A stretch of 34,925 nucleotides of DNA from Reclinomonas americana ATCC 50394 (lineage: Eukaryota; Jakobida; Jakobea; Jakobida): positions 142,444-177,368 of the forward strand of contig PS015061.1 in the NCBI GenBank assembly GCA_048213135.1, in the 5' to 3' direction. The translations under genes were made by a program, and so were the position numbers. Within the stretch, counting starts at the first letter, position 1, and each line of letters begins with the position of its first letter. The notes beneath the pieces were generated by a model. The model saw only the letters and a program-made list of their open reading frames with translations, ran no database searches and was not told where the DNA came from. Of this stretch, positions 11,801 through 20,764 are shown in pieces.

Positions 11801-13593
11801 GCGTAGACGTCGGTGCCGGTGGTGGTTATCTGGCGGGGGAGGAGAAGGGGAATGGATCAGGGAGGATGAGGGGGGAGGGAAAGAGGAGAGAGGACAAGGA
11901 GGGGAAGGTGAGGAGGGGAAGGAGGAGGAGGAGGAGGAGAGAAAGAAGAAGACAAGGCAGACGGAGGAGAAGAGGAAGAGGACAAGGAGAAGGAGGAGAA
12001 CTCGAAGTCGAGGAGGAGAGGCAGATGGATAAGAATGAGAAGAAAAAAAGATGCACATGGAGACGAGGCAGACGGAGGAAGAGAAAGAGAGGAGGAACAG
12101 GTGAAGAAGATGATAATGCAGAAAAGTAAACGGCGCATACAGATGAGAAGGAAGAAGGGGTAGAGGACGAAGAAGAAGACTGAGGATGAGGAGAGAAGGA
12201 AGAAGACAAGGCAGGGGGGAGGAGGTGCAAGGTGTCTCTCACTCACTCTTCTTCCGTATCACGATCATCGTAGACTCTGTTTTCTTGCTCTCAGTCTCCC
12301 TCTCTTTGCCCTTTCCGTTTCCATCATCATCCTCTTCTCCTTCTTCTTCTCTCTTCTTCTCTCTTCCTTGTCTTCTACTTCTTCACGTTTTCTCCTCAAT
12401 CTCCTCCTGTCTCCCTTCCTCCTGCACCATTCTCTCTGATTCCCGTTTTAGCGTCATCTTGCTTCCTCATCCTCCTCTTCTTCCCACCATCAACTACTCC
12501 CTTCTCGTCCCTCTCCTCCTCTATCTCCACCGTCTCCTCCTGTCTCCCTTCCTTCTGCACCATCCTCTCTGCTTCCCGTCCTATCGTCATCTTGCTTCCT
12601 CGTCCTCCTCTTCTTCTCACCCTCCACTCCTTCCTCCTCGCCGTCTGTCTCCACTGTCTCCTCCTGTCTCTTCCTCTCCTTCCGCGCTCTCCAGACTCCG
12701 GTAACCAATCTCAATGCATGTACGAAACTTTTGTACGCCACAGATCGGGAGGAATGTACGCCGGCGCATGCATCGCTCGCGTCACCGCATACGCCAGTCC
12801 CACATCTGTGAGCTTCAGTTCGCCCTCCGCCGTGGAGAGCAAGTTGCACGGTCGCACATCCCCATGAATCACTCGACGCTCGTGCAAAAACGCAACACCA
12901 CGCGCAATCTGCAATCCGTACTCCACCACCTTTGTCAGCGGCAACAGCTGCATGCGATGCTCGGCGATAATCGTCGTCAGCGGACTCCCGGGCAAGTACT
13001 CGACCAGAATCGCCTGATACCCAGGCTCATCAATAAACCCATACACCGTGGCGACATTGGCATGCCTAAACAGAAACCAAATGAGCACAACACACATGCA
13101 ATTCGACTTGCGTTCGCGCGTGCGTGCCACACACACCGAGAGCCTCCAATGCGTCGACAGCACTCACGAATGTTGGCCATCGAGTCACGCCCACGCGCCG
13201 CCATTGACAACTCCTTCAACACCACAGTCATGCCCCGCCACTGCGCCAAGTGCACTGATCCATCGCCTGCTCGCCCACATAAGCAACCATGCTGCATAGC
13301 ACAACAAACGCAAGAGCGACACACACACCAGCGCTGATCGTCTGCCCACGCTGCACATCACTCAACGCCACCTCATCCCACTCGTTATCATACTCCTCCT
13401 CGTCATCGGATTCCATCATTGACGACGTGTTGGCAGAAGGATGCTCCTCACTCTCCTCTGCTCCTGTGCCTGCTTCATCATCATCATCATCACTGTTGCC
13501 ATCATCATCATCATCGCCATTGTCAGTCCCGCGTTGCTGTCGTCGTCGTCTGCGTTGCTTGCGCTCAGGCACACTGCCCACTAGTGATGACAT
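8868..13593 (-). CDS. Divergent TKL-like protein kinase fused to TPR repeats
   Basis: Fifteen minus-strand exons: 13329-13593, 13164-13266, 12729-13065, 11647-11829, 11474-11581, 11292-11336, 11080-11233, 10676-11022, 10402-10602, 10227-10338, 9997-10166, 9782-9945, 9610-9710, 9382-9542 and 8868-9338, for 973 residues. Residues 1-88 are basic then acidic. The kinase domain (~89-325) has Lys106 in VVLKEL, HGDVRPCNLL at 190-199 in place of HRDLKPxN, DVG at 210-212 in place of DFG, and a good C-lobe (DVYAIAVVLWELVTGRVPF, ECW, QRPSAEEL). The Gly loop is barely recognisable. After a Ser/Pro linker, TPR motifs run from ~450 to 830 (AWYNRGLLYDRVGKQQAAL, AYYNRGQLHRQLGNLQLSL), then an Ala/Ser/Thr-rich tail. 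TPRs suggest a scaffold that recruits partners. Low-activity kinase or pseudokinase cannot be separated by reading. Confidence 0.85.
11830..12728 (-). other. Bipartite purine/pyrimidine intron of the kinase-TPR gene
   Basis: This 899-bp intron (donor GTTTCG at 12728, acceptor ending at 11830) joins the kinase N-lobe/catalytic-loop exon to the C-lobe exon. On the plus strand 11833-12235 is almost pure purine (GGA/GAA) and 12236-12690 almost pure pyrimidine (TCC/TTC). The pyrimidine half contains a tandem repeat of ~130 bp: units start at 12404, 12537 and, partly, 12661. In the transcript the purine arm precedes the pyrimidine arm, so the two halves could pair. Confidence 0.75.
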
Positions 13594-13875
13594 TGCCTTG
13601 TGACACAGAGAGAGGGTGTGTGAGAGTGGCACGCGCGCACGTGCTCGACTGAAAGAGCAAACTCACCACACACGCGCGCGCACAAGCAGGCTCACACGCG
13701 CTCACACACACACACTGTGCACACACGCACACAGACAGCCTCTTGCGTTCCTGTGTGACTGCGTAGCGCGTGACTGTCCAATCCAATCAACCGCCATTGT
13801 CACAATCGCGCGCGCTCTTTTGCGTGTGAGCAGTTGGTCATCACACTTTCTCTCTCTCTCTGTGTGTGTGTTACA
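13594..13875. promoter_or_regulatory. Divergent intergenic region, kinase-TPR and small TM gene
   Basis: The 282 bp lie between start codons at 13593 (minus) and 13876 (plus). It is rich in CA/GT dinucleotides (for example 13694-13735) and CT runs just upstream of the plus-strand ATG. Nothing here looks coding. A promoter function for both genes is inferred from orientation. Confidence 0.4.
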
Positions 13876-14412
13876 ATGTCTGGACTCGTGGGCGCCAGTG
13901 GGGGATCACTGCAAGCCAAATTCGCGCGCGTCTTTGACTCATTCATTCCCGCGTGGGTCGATGGTGTGTGACAAGAGAGAAGAGAGAAGACACACTGCTC
14001 TCTCTGTCACTCACTCTGTGTCTCACAGCGATTCCGCGTCAGACGCTCATTTGGTACGCATGTAATCTCTATCTCTTTGTGATTGTGCTGGGCGTCGCCA
14101 TCTGGCACTATGCGCGTCTCCAGCAGCGGTGAGTCACTCTTTCTCTCTCTCTCTCACACACACACATACAAGACAGAGATGCCCACACACTTTCTCTTTC
14201 TCTTTAGGCGACAACAACGCGCGGATGCCGAGGTTCAGGCACTGATGGAGGAGGCCGAGTGGCGGCATCAGCAGGCGCACAGCAGCAGCAGCAGCAGGAA
14301 GGGAGTGTCGTTTGTGAGTGGAGATCTCGATGATGATAATGGCGATCATCAGCAGCAAGAGCAGCAGCAACGAGCAAAGGCACCTGTCGTGCCCAGTCGT
14401 TGCGTTGTGTGA
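13876..14412 (+). CDS. Small single-pass membrane protein, unknown function
   Basis: Three exons, 13876-13963, 14029-14128 and 14208-14412, give 130 residues. After a 40-residue N-terminus (FARVFDSFIPAWVDAIPRQT) there is one hydrophobic segment, LIWYACNLYLFVIVLGVAIW (residues ~36-55). It is followed by a basic HYARLQQRRQQR and then a Glu/Gln/Ser-rich tail that includes a QQQEQQQ stretch. There is no signal peptide, so this looks like a tail-exposed single-span protein of an internal membrane. I do not recognise the family. Both introns contain CT/CA runs. It is head-to-head with the kinase-TPR gene and 130 bp upstream of the next plus-strand gene. Confidence 0.7.
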
Positions 14413-14542
14413 AGTACTGTGGAGTTGTCTGTCGGCGCTGTCTGACTGAGTCTGTGTCTGCGTTTGAGTAGCGCTGGATGTGCCGGATGTTGATGTTGCG
14501 CGCGCTTGTCATGATGCCGTGTGTAGTGTTGTTGCTGTTATC

Positions 14543-16501
14543 ATGACAGTTGCCTTGATGCAGCCGCGTGTGGCCGACGCCTCGTTGCAACGATTGTATG
14601 CCGAGGGAGAAAAGTGCGTCGTTTTGGTGTGTGCTGCTGCCTCACTCACTCTCTCACTCATGCTCTGCGACAGGTGCTTGGAACAGGGTCTGCCGCTGGT
14701 GGCGCTGGAGCACTTCCTCGCGTGCTTGGTCGGCTTCCAGAAGACCAAGAGCCGCGGCTTTTCGCAGCTCGCCTCGTGTCTCCACCACATCAGTCAGATT
14801 TATCACCAGCTGGGGCAGTGTTGCGTGGCGTACTTGCGTTGTATTTTTGTTGCAGTCGGCTGCTTACCGCGCGTGTGCGCACACACACACACACAGCCGA
14901 GGAGGCCGTCAAGTACCTGCAGGCAGAGCGCTACATTTATGAGGAGGCGCTGCTGAACATGGACACCGCGCGTCCGCCGGTCGCCGTTTCCAACCGTCGT
15001 CGACAGAGGTTTGGAAAAGGGGAAGAGATAGAGGGAAGGGGTAGAGAGGGAGGATAAGGGAGACAGAGGGGAAGGGAAAGGGGGGAGAGGAGGAGAAAGG
15101 AAGAGAGAGGAAGAGATAAATGGTGCGTGTGATAGAGAGAAAGGAACTTGCGTGGCTTTGCTTGTATGAGTGTGCGAATGAGAGGCAAGATGATGGAAAG
15201 CGAGACGCGATAGGGTTGATGAGTGGCGTGTTTGCTTTTCATGTCTCATGGTCTCTCCCCTCTTCCCTCTTCTCCCTCCCTCCCTCCCTCCTTCTTCCCG
15301 CGATCGCAGCGAGAGCACCACCGGCAGCGACGCCGACGACGCCGCAAGTGTCGGCGGCAACAGCAGCAGTTCGTCGTCGAGGCTTTCGACGCAGGCGCGA
15401 TTGCGAAAGCGCGATCGTCGTGCCTCGCGCAGAAACACCACCGCCAGTTTGGAGGAGGACGAGGAGCGTATGATGCAGGAGTTGCAGCAGCAGCCGCAGC
15501 CGCAGCAGCAAGACGACGATCAGCAGGGTCGTGGAGGAGCCATGACGCAGACCATGCACGCAATGCCTGGCGGAAGAGCTGGCGATTCAGCAACTGCTGC
15601 ATCGGCAACGACCACTGCAGCAGAGGTACTTGGAGTGTTGTCCCGTCGCCGAAGATTTATTGGTGTCAATGTTGACCATTTCACCTTTTTTGTGTTGTTA
15701 TTATGTGCAGCACCCGCTGCTGCGGAGGGCCGAGGAATTTGACCGCCTGAGCAAGCTGTTTGCCGCAGACAAGAACTACACCATGGCGCTCGACTACTCC
15801 GCCAAGGCGATTCGCCTGCGCAAGCAAGTTCTCGGCGACGACAGTGTGAATGACGGCCCATATTTGCAGACATTTCTCGAGAATTATGCGGCGCTCGGAA
15901 GGCAACAGTATGAAGGTGTGTGCTGGTGCGAGTGGACGGGGGGAAAGAGAGAGTGAGAGTGAGGAAGAGAGTGCAGTATTATTCTTTTGTATGTAATACA
16001 GGCACGAGGAGGAAGAGAGAGTGAGTGAGTGAGTGAGTGAGGAAAGAGTGACGTTGCACGTGAAACAGCGGTCGATAAATGGCGCTGTCTGCCGATGCGC
16101 ACCGCAAGAGTGGGCACGCGTTGTGCTCATTGTGCGGTCTCTATCGTTGTGCATGCACTGTTTGTTCGTGAAAAGCGAGAAGCGAGATGAGGGGCGCCTG
16201 CACAGCGAAGAGCGAGAAGGGTATCTCCTTGGTGTGCGTCGCAACGCAGCTTGGTAACTGTGTGGTTGTGGGATTCGTGTGTGCCCTTTGGCAATGTGCG
16301 TGTGTGTGTTGTCATGTCTGCAGAGGCACTGCAACAGCGCAATACGGAAGTCGCGGCCGAGTTCCGCCAGCGAACATTGGCGACAGCGTCGACGGTACGA
16401 ACGACTCACTGTCGCCGCTCCAATGGCGAGTCTCGCGCTTGTGTGATTTACCCTGAATATTGCAGGACGTCCCCCGGGTCGTGTCGAGCGGCGCTCAGTA
16501 G
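14543..16501 (+). CDS. TPR-like helical repeat protein, unknown function
   Basis: Seven exons, 14543-14613, 14674-14819, 14897-15008, 15310-15625, 15711-15915, 16324-16394 and 16466-16501, give 318 residues. The N-terminal half has TPR-like helices: LYAEGEKCLEQGLPLVALEHFLACL, ASCLHHISQIYHQLGQSEEAVKYLQAERYIYEEAL (split over two exons). The middle (~110-215) is a Ser/Gln/Asp-rich spacer. The C-terminal half resembles kinesin-light-chain style TPRs (FDRLSKLFAADKNYTMALDYSAKAI, RLRKQVLGDD, ENYAALGRQQYEEALQQR). Such proteins are adaptors; a consortin-like fold is possible but I could not confirm it. The junction at 14819 uses GTTGCGT and restores LGQSEEAV. The last exon is only 36 nt. Intron 3 (301 bp) is purine-rich at its 5' half, then CT-rich at the acceptor. 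Confidence 0.75.
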
Positions 16502-17388
16502 GCGCGACGCAGTGCGAGTGTGCGTGAGAAAGTGTGTATGGATGTGTACAGAGGGGGCCGGAGGAGGTGAAAAATGAACGACGAGAGAAGGAATGATGAT
16601 GTGTAGGCGAACGTGTACAACTCGAGCTGCGCGCGTCTCATCGCCGCCTTTGTCGCAGAGTGGCGGCACGCGCGTGCTGCTCTCCACGAACGCCTTGATC
16701 TCTGCAGCAACTCTCGGTCCACCCGTTGTGTATTGCCAGTCGGAGTGCAGGTTGCTGGATAAAGGCATGGCAAGAAGGAACAATTTGATTCTCAGGCGCA
16801 GCAAAGGAGAGTGAGTCAGAAAAAAAGAATCGAGCGGCGAACGCTGATCCGATCGCTGCCTCGACGCCCCACCATCGCCACTCGCTGGAGCACACATGAA
16901 TACTACTGGTGCAGGTGGCGCGTGCTCGAGATCCTGCACTCGGACGTGAAACGCGAAACGGACAGGATTTCACAAAACATCTTTGTTTCACTTTTCGCGA
17001 CACAGACAGCGGCGTCACAGCGGGCAGTGATCACAAACGCAACAAACAAACAACAACACAAACAAACAAACAAACAACATCAGGAGGAGGAACTCTGTGT
17101 GGCACACACGAACGGGGAACAAAATCGGAGGTAGCACACACGAAAGATATCGGGTTCTCTGCCGAAAAACTCGGACAAGCGACACAGAGGCATTTTCTTT
17201 TCAACACAATCAACACTATGGAACAGGAACTAAACACTTGGAGAGAGGAGAGAGGGGGGAGGGGGAAGCACTGGAGCGTGGCGTCGCTCCAGGCGATAGA
17301 AACAACACGAAAACAAAAAGAAACACACAGATTACAGGCAATTGCCAATACGCAGCAGAAAAACGATCGAGAAACTCACACCAACGAA
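16448..17388 (-). other. Possible minus-strand exon(s) antisense to the preceding gene's end
   Basis: The minus strand is open in one frame for ~163 codons (16939-16448). It contains coding-like segments: DLEHAPPAPVVFMCAPASGDG behind a good acceptor (GAGTGCAG at ~16934), and NLHSDWQYTTGGPRVAAEIK with AFVESSTRVPPLCDKGGDE (16770-16630). These could be downstream exons of the 17389-18247 gene: its second exon ends ...SAPR|GTATGA, a usable donor, in a phase that fits. Downstream of 16630 the frame becomes Ser/Ile/Leu-rich and intron-like. The rest (17030-17388) is low complexity (CAAACAAACA, CT runs). I cannot settle exon borders. Confidence 0.3.
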
Positions 17389-18247
17389 TCATACCCGCGG
17401 TGCCGACGGCCTCCGGCTCGCCACTGGTGCCGACGATGGCAGCGGAAGCGGGACAGCCAACATGTCTCCGACGCAATCCATCTCCTGCACGAGATTTAAT
17501 CGGACGACATTGGTCAGCAGCAAGTCTGGATTCCTTTTCTCTCTCTCCTTTCCCCTCTCTCCTCTGCCTTTCCTCCGATCTCTCTCCCACAGCACTCTGC
17601 ACACATGCACTCACCATGCACACGACGGGGTGCTCGGCAAGCCGTCGGGCACTCGTGCTCCGCGGAGGCGACGGTACCATCAATATATCCGACACGTCCA
17701 CGCGGGATGAGGAGGTTGGCGAGGGTGGTGACGACATCCACGACGAGGGCGACGAGAAGGAGGCAGCCGTGCCGCGTGTGGCATGCGGTGTGTGAAGCAC
17801 TGACGTGGCGGCCGAGTCGCCGGAGGCCTCGTAGCGTGGCGGCGGTGGCGGCGACGGTGATGACGAAAACGACAGTCGGCGGCAAGCGTGGTGCCGCGGA
17901 GCACACACGTCGGTGCTGGCGCCACGGCGGTGCGCGTGGTGGCGACGACCAGACCTCTGCTGCTGCTGCTGCTGCTGCTGCGGCTCATCGTCTGAGCCCT
18001 GCACGAGCTCCATGGCCGCATCAGTGTGCTCATCCTCCGCTGCCTCCGTCGATGGATCCAGCGGCAAACCAAGGTGCCTGGCGTAGTCGCGCTCGGCCTG
18101 TGTGGCCATGCGCCGCACTCTCATGCTCAGCAGCTTGCCACCGCGCCACTGGAGCTTGATGTTGGGTGGCATCATCATCACTGGTGGCTGCGTCGCTGCC
18201 GCCACGACGGCTGCAGGTGTCGCGTCCGCGCCCACGACAGTTGTCAT
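17389..18247 (-). CDS. Ser/Pro/Gln-rich protein of unknown function
   Basis: Modelled as two minus-strand exons, 17615-18247 and 17389-17484, giving 242 residues. The best-ordered part is residues ~20-65 (PPNIKLQWRGGKLLSMRVRR then ATQAERDYARHLGLPLDPS). It is followed by an acidic stretch, eight Gln, a His/Arg-rich patch and long Ser/Pro tracts, so most of the protein should be disordered. The exon 1 donor GTGAGT at 17614 is strong. Exon 2 (EMDCVGDMLAVPL...) is the only frame-compatible downstream segment I found. The TGA at 17389 may be real, or may lie in an intron if GTATGA at 17393 is a donor into the exons proposed at 16448-17000. I do not recognise the family. Confidence 0.5.
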
Positions 18248-19820
18248 TCACAAGGAAGGTGATCGCAAAGAGAGAGGGAGGGGAGAGAGAGGGAGAGAGG
18301 GAGAAGGAGGTGTGGATATTGTGGTTGAGAAGTGCGTGTGTGCTTTCGCGCGAAGGAGACGACAAAATGAGGCAAACAATTGTCCAAAACTCAGTGATGC
18401 GTTGTCGAAAAAAGAAGCGCCAAAAAGTACTACAAAGCCGTGCCTCATCTCCTGCCTCACTGGCAGTGGTGAGCGAAGGTATCGAGAGTGCAAGAGACAA
18501 CGCGAGAGGAGTGTGAGGAAAAAAAAAGACGAGTTTGGAGCGAAAGGAGAGAGAGAAGACGTCATCGGCATTGTCATACATCGTACAAAAACAGGTGTGC
18601 CCCTGTATCGCCCCCCTCCTTGCCCTCCTGCTCCACTACCTGATACACGCAAAAAGGAGACGAGTGTAGACACCCGTCATTCCACGAGCATCGCAGACAG
18701 CTCCCTGTCCGATATCTGCGACTCACCAATTTCAACTGCTTCCGCAATAGCATCTTTTTTTCTCCCACACTGCGTGATGCGTGGACCAGCGGAGCGGGCA
18801 GAATGCACACAACGGACGCGGTGGGGAAAGGAATCCAATCCACCGAAGAGAGAGCGAATGGCCACCGTCACACACACACACATCCTGTAGACAGGCGAAA
18901 CTCCGCTGACAATGTCCAGAAGCAGCGCATGATGCAATGCGGATTCGCGCTAAAAATGTGTGGCTGTTTTCGCTGCTGACGTAAGCACGACGCACATAGG
19001 GAGGCACAGTGTGTGTGTGAGAGAGAGAGAGTGTGTGTGTGTGTGCGCGTGGCAGACGGGGAGTGGAGAGGAGAGAGAAGAGCCTTTCTGTATCAGTGGT
19101 GACGTCCAGATCTATGTAGACAAGAAAGAGGAAAAGAGACACTGACTGAAAGAGTGTGTGTGCGAGTGTGCATGTGTCAGTGAGTGAGTGAGTGGGTGAG
19201 AGAGAGACAGGCGGGAGAGATAGAGAGTGGGAGGGGTGAAAAGCGACACTGACACCTCGGAGATGTGAAAACAGGAAAGACAAAGCCCCGCTCTCACATT
19301 TTTCTCACTTTTTTTCTCGCACGACAACAACAGCGCGCGCGCGCGGGAGGAGAGAGAGAAACACACATGAGACACACAACACAGTGGTAGATCCGAGCAG
19401 CGAGGGAATCAGGCCACACAGGCGCGTGCCGGCCAGAGAGTGAGAGAACATTCACCATCACTTTTTTTGTCAACACAGAATCACCCGACGTGCGCAGATG
19501 AAAAATCACAGCACACACACACGCACACACAGAGAGCACTGTGAGACACGCGCGCGCATAAAAGAAAATTATTTTCTGGGCGCGAAGAAAAAATGAGAGA
19601 GAGAACGAAAGAAAAAGTGCGTCACTTCGTGTGTGCTCAACGCGGAAAAATAATTGCCGAATAATTCCATTGTCCTACGCGAGTCGCACTGCGACTGTCC
19701 TCACAAAACGCACCTGTGCGCAACGACGACGACGAGGGTGCGTTGGACAGGGAAAGGAATATGCCGACGCTTCTCGTCTGCTCAACGTGAAGCACGGGGA
19801 GAAATAGATGAATATTTGCA
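18248..19820 (-). other. Probable minus-strand gene, exons only partly resolved
   Basis: There are coding-like minus-strand pieces. (1) ATG at 19670: MELFGNYFSALSTHE, then donor GTGACG at 19625. (2) An exon near 18950-18890 after TTTTTAG: ESALHHALLLDIVSGVSPVY. (3) A piece after CATCACGCAG (~18775): VGEKKMLLRKQLKL ending at a GTGAGT donor (~18734). (4) A piece after GTGTATCAG (~18645): VVEQEGKEGGDTGAHLFLYDV, then TGA or a GTATGA donor. Pieces 2-4 join in frame and recall the start of a PH domain (hydrophobic-basic strand, then HLFLYD), but this is weak. The remainder is CT/CA microsatellite (for example 19010-19043). I see no plus-strand gene here. Confidence 0.35.
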
Positions 19821-19844
19821 ATGTCCGAGTGGGGGTGAGTCATG
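19693..19844 (+). repeat. Duplicated promoter / first-exon block, copy 1
   Basis: This block aligns with 21743-21896. Both contain (ctg)a-tgtcctc...cacaaaa, an acgacgacgacgag run, a cgtcggctcaa / cgtctgctcaa segment, gaagc, tgaatattt(g/c)ca(a/t)tgtcc and gtgagtcatg. In this copy the element contains the ATG, the 14-nt exon 1 and the GTGAGT donor of the 220-residue gene. A fragment at 19659-19676 (gaataattccattgtcc) repeats the core once more, at the proposed start of the divergent minus-strand gene. Confidence 0.6.
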
Positions 19845-20764
19845 CGTATCACACACTCTTTAACGCACAGCCCTGGTATGGGAGCGAGCAGTTCTTCTCC
19901 TCGCCAAGGTATGCCGATGCTTTCTGTGTGGCTTCCCTTCTTGCTCCGTGTGCTCACCGTTGTTGTTGTGCAGGCGACCAAGACGTGCGCTATGACATGA
20001 ACCCGCTGCACCTCTCACGAATCAGAAAGTTGTGTCTCCGTTTGGCCCTTCCCTCTCTCTCTCTCTCCTCACTCTGTCCACACACAGCTGCCTGGTGTAC
20101 AACATCCAGGCCACCATCCGCAAGTTCGAGTCGGTGAGCCATGTTGTCATTGGTCTCTGTTGACACACGGTGGCAGGCTCACCATTGCTCAGATCGAGTC
20201 GTCAATGGGGCAACTCAGCAGTGAGGAGAAGAGACCTGTGCAGGAGCTCAAGAAAACTCTGCAGCGACTCGACATCAGCCGACACGAGGTGCGCCTGTCG
20301 GGACGCCAGTGGCACGAGCTGTGCCAGCAGGTGCTGGCTGCCGTGAGCCAGCTGCAGCGAGTCCTGCCCGCCGATTCGCCCGTCGACTTCAACGCCGAGG
20401 TCAGCTCGTGTGCGTCGTGCCGGGTGGTGAAGCGCATGAAGACAGTGGGCAAGGACAACGCGCACGGTTCGTCGGATTCAGGGACTGAGGACGAGGAGGT
20501 GTCGGAGACTGATGACCTGACGGAAGACATTGCAGGTCAGTGCTATGTGGTGTTTTTTCCCGACTTGTGTCGCATCCGTGTGCTGAGTTGCTCACAGAGG
20601 CAGTGGATCTCACACCCCCGCGGCTTCGAGGCCGAACGCTGGTGTCGACAGCGCTCCATGTGGGTCGCCGCGGCGGTCTCTATCTGGAGGTGCAGGCAAA
20701 GACCGGGCATCAGTACTCGTGCTACTTCAGGCCAGCAGAGCGAACGCGGCTTGACTGCGCCTGA
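19821..20764 (+). CDS. Conserved-looking 220-residue protein, unknown function
   Basis: Six exons, 19821-19834 (14 nt), 19871-19908, 19974-20028, 20088-20133, 20193-20535 and 20598-20764, give 220 residues. The N-terminus MSEWGPGMGASSSS is followed by DVRYDMNPLHLSRIRNCLVY. A long amphipathic helical region comes next (SIESSMGQLSSEEKRPVQEL, KKTLQRLDISRHEV, WHELCQQVLAAVSQLQRVL). It recalls the N-terminal helical bundle of SNARE-type proteins, but no SNARE motif or TM segment is present. An acidic Ser/Glu/Asp stretch (~145-168) precedes a compact C-terminal part (DLTPPRLRGRTLVSTALHV, GGLYLEVQAKTGHQYSCYF). The acceptor at 20192 rather than the AG at 20176 is needed to hold the frame. Exon 1 lies inside a block duplicated at 21743-21896. 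Confidence 0.7.

Noticed and set aside
11826-12246. Minus-strand Ser/Leu/Pro-rich frames continuing from the kinase exon
   Set aside because: This is the polypyrimidine arm of an intron. The kinase C-lobe (TTTGTDVYAIAVVLWEL) begins cleanly after the CAG at 11830.
13419-13652. Plus-strand His/Ser-rich frame opposite the kinase N-terminus
   Set aside because: It is the antisense of the acidic GAT/GAC-rich exon 1 of the kinase-TPR gene.
19010-19220. Open frames encoded by GA/GT/CA microsatellites (also 4219-4424, 22055-22294, 34592-34786)
   Set aside because: Dinucleotide repeats give periodic Arg-Glu, Ser-Leu or His-Thr peptides with no conserved content.
20160-20192. Acceptor at 20176 giving LTIAQIESS in the 220-residue gene
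   Set aside because: It does not match the phase of the preceding exon. The acceptor at 20192 does, with a 59-bp intron.
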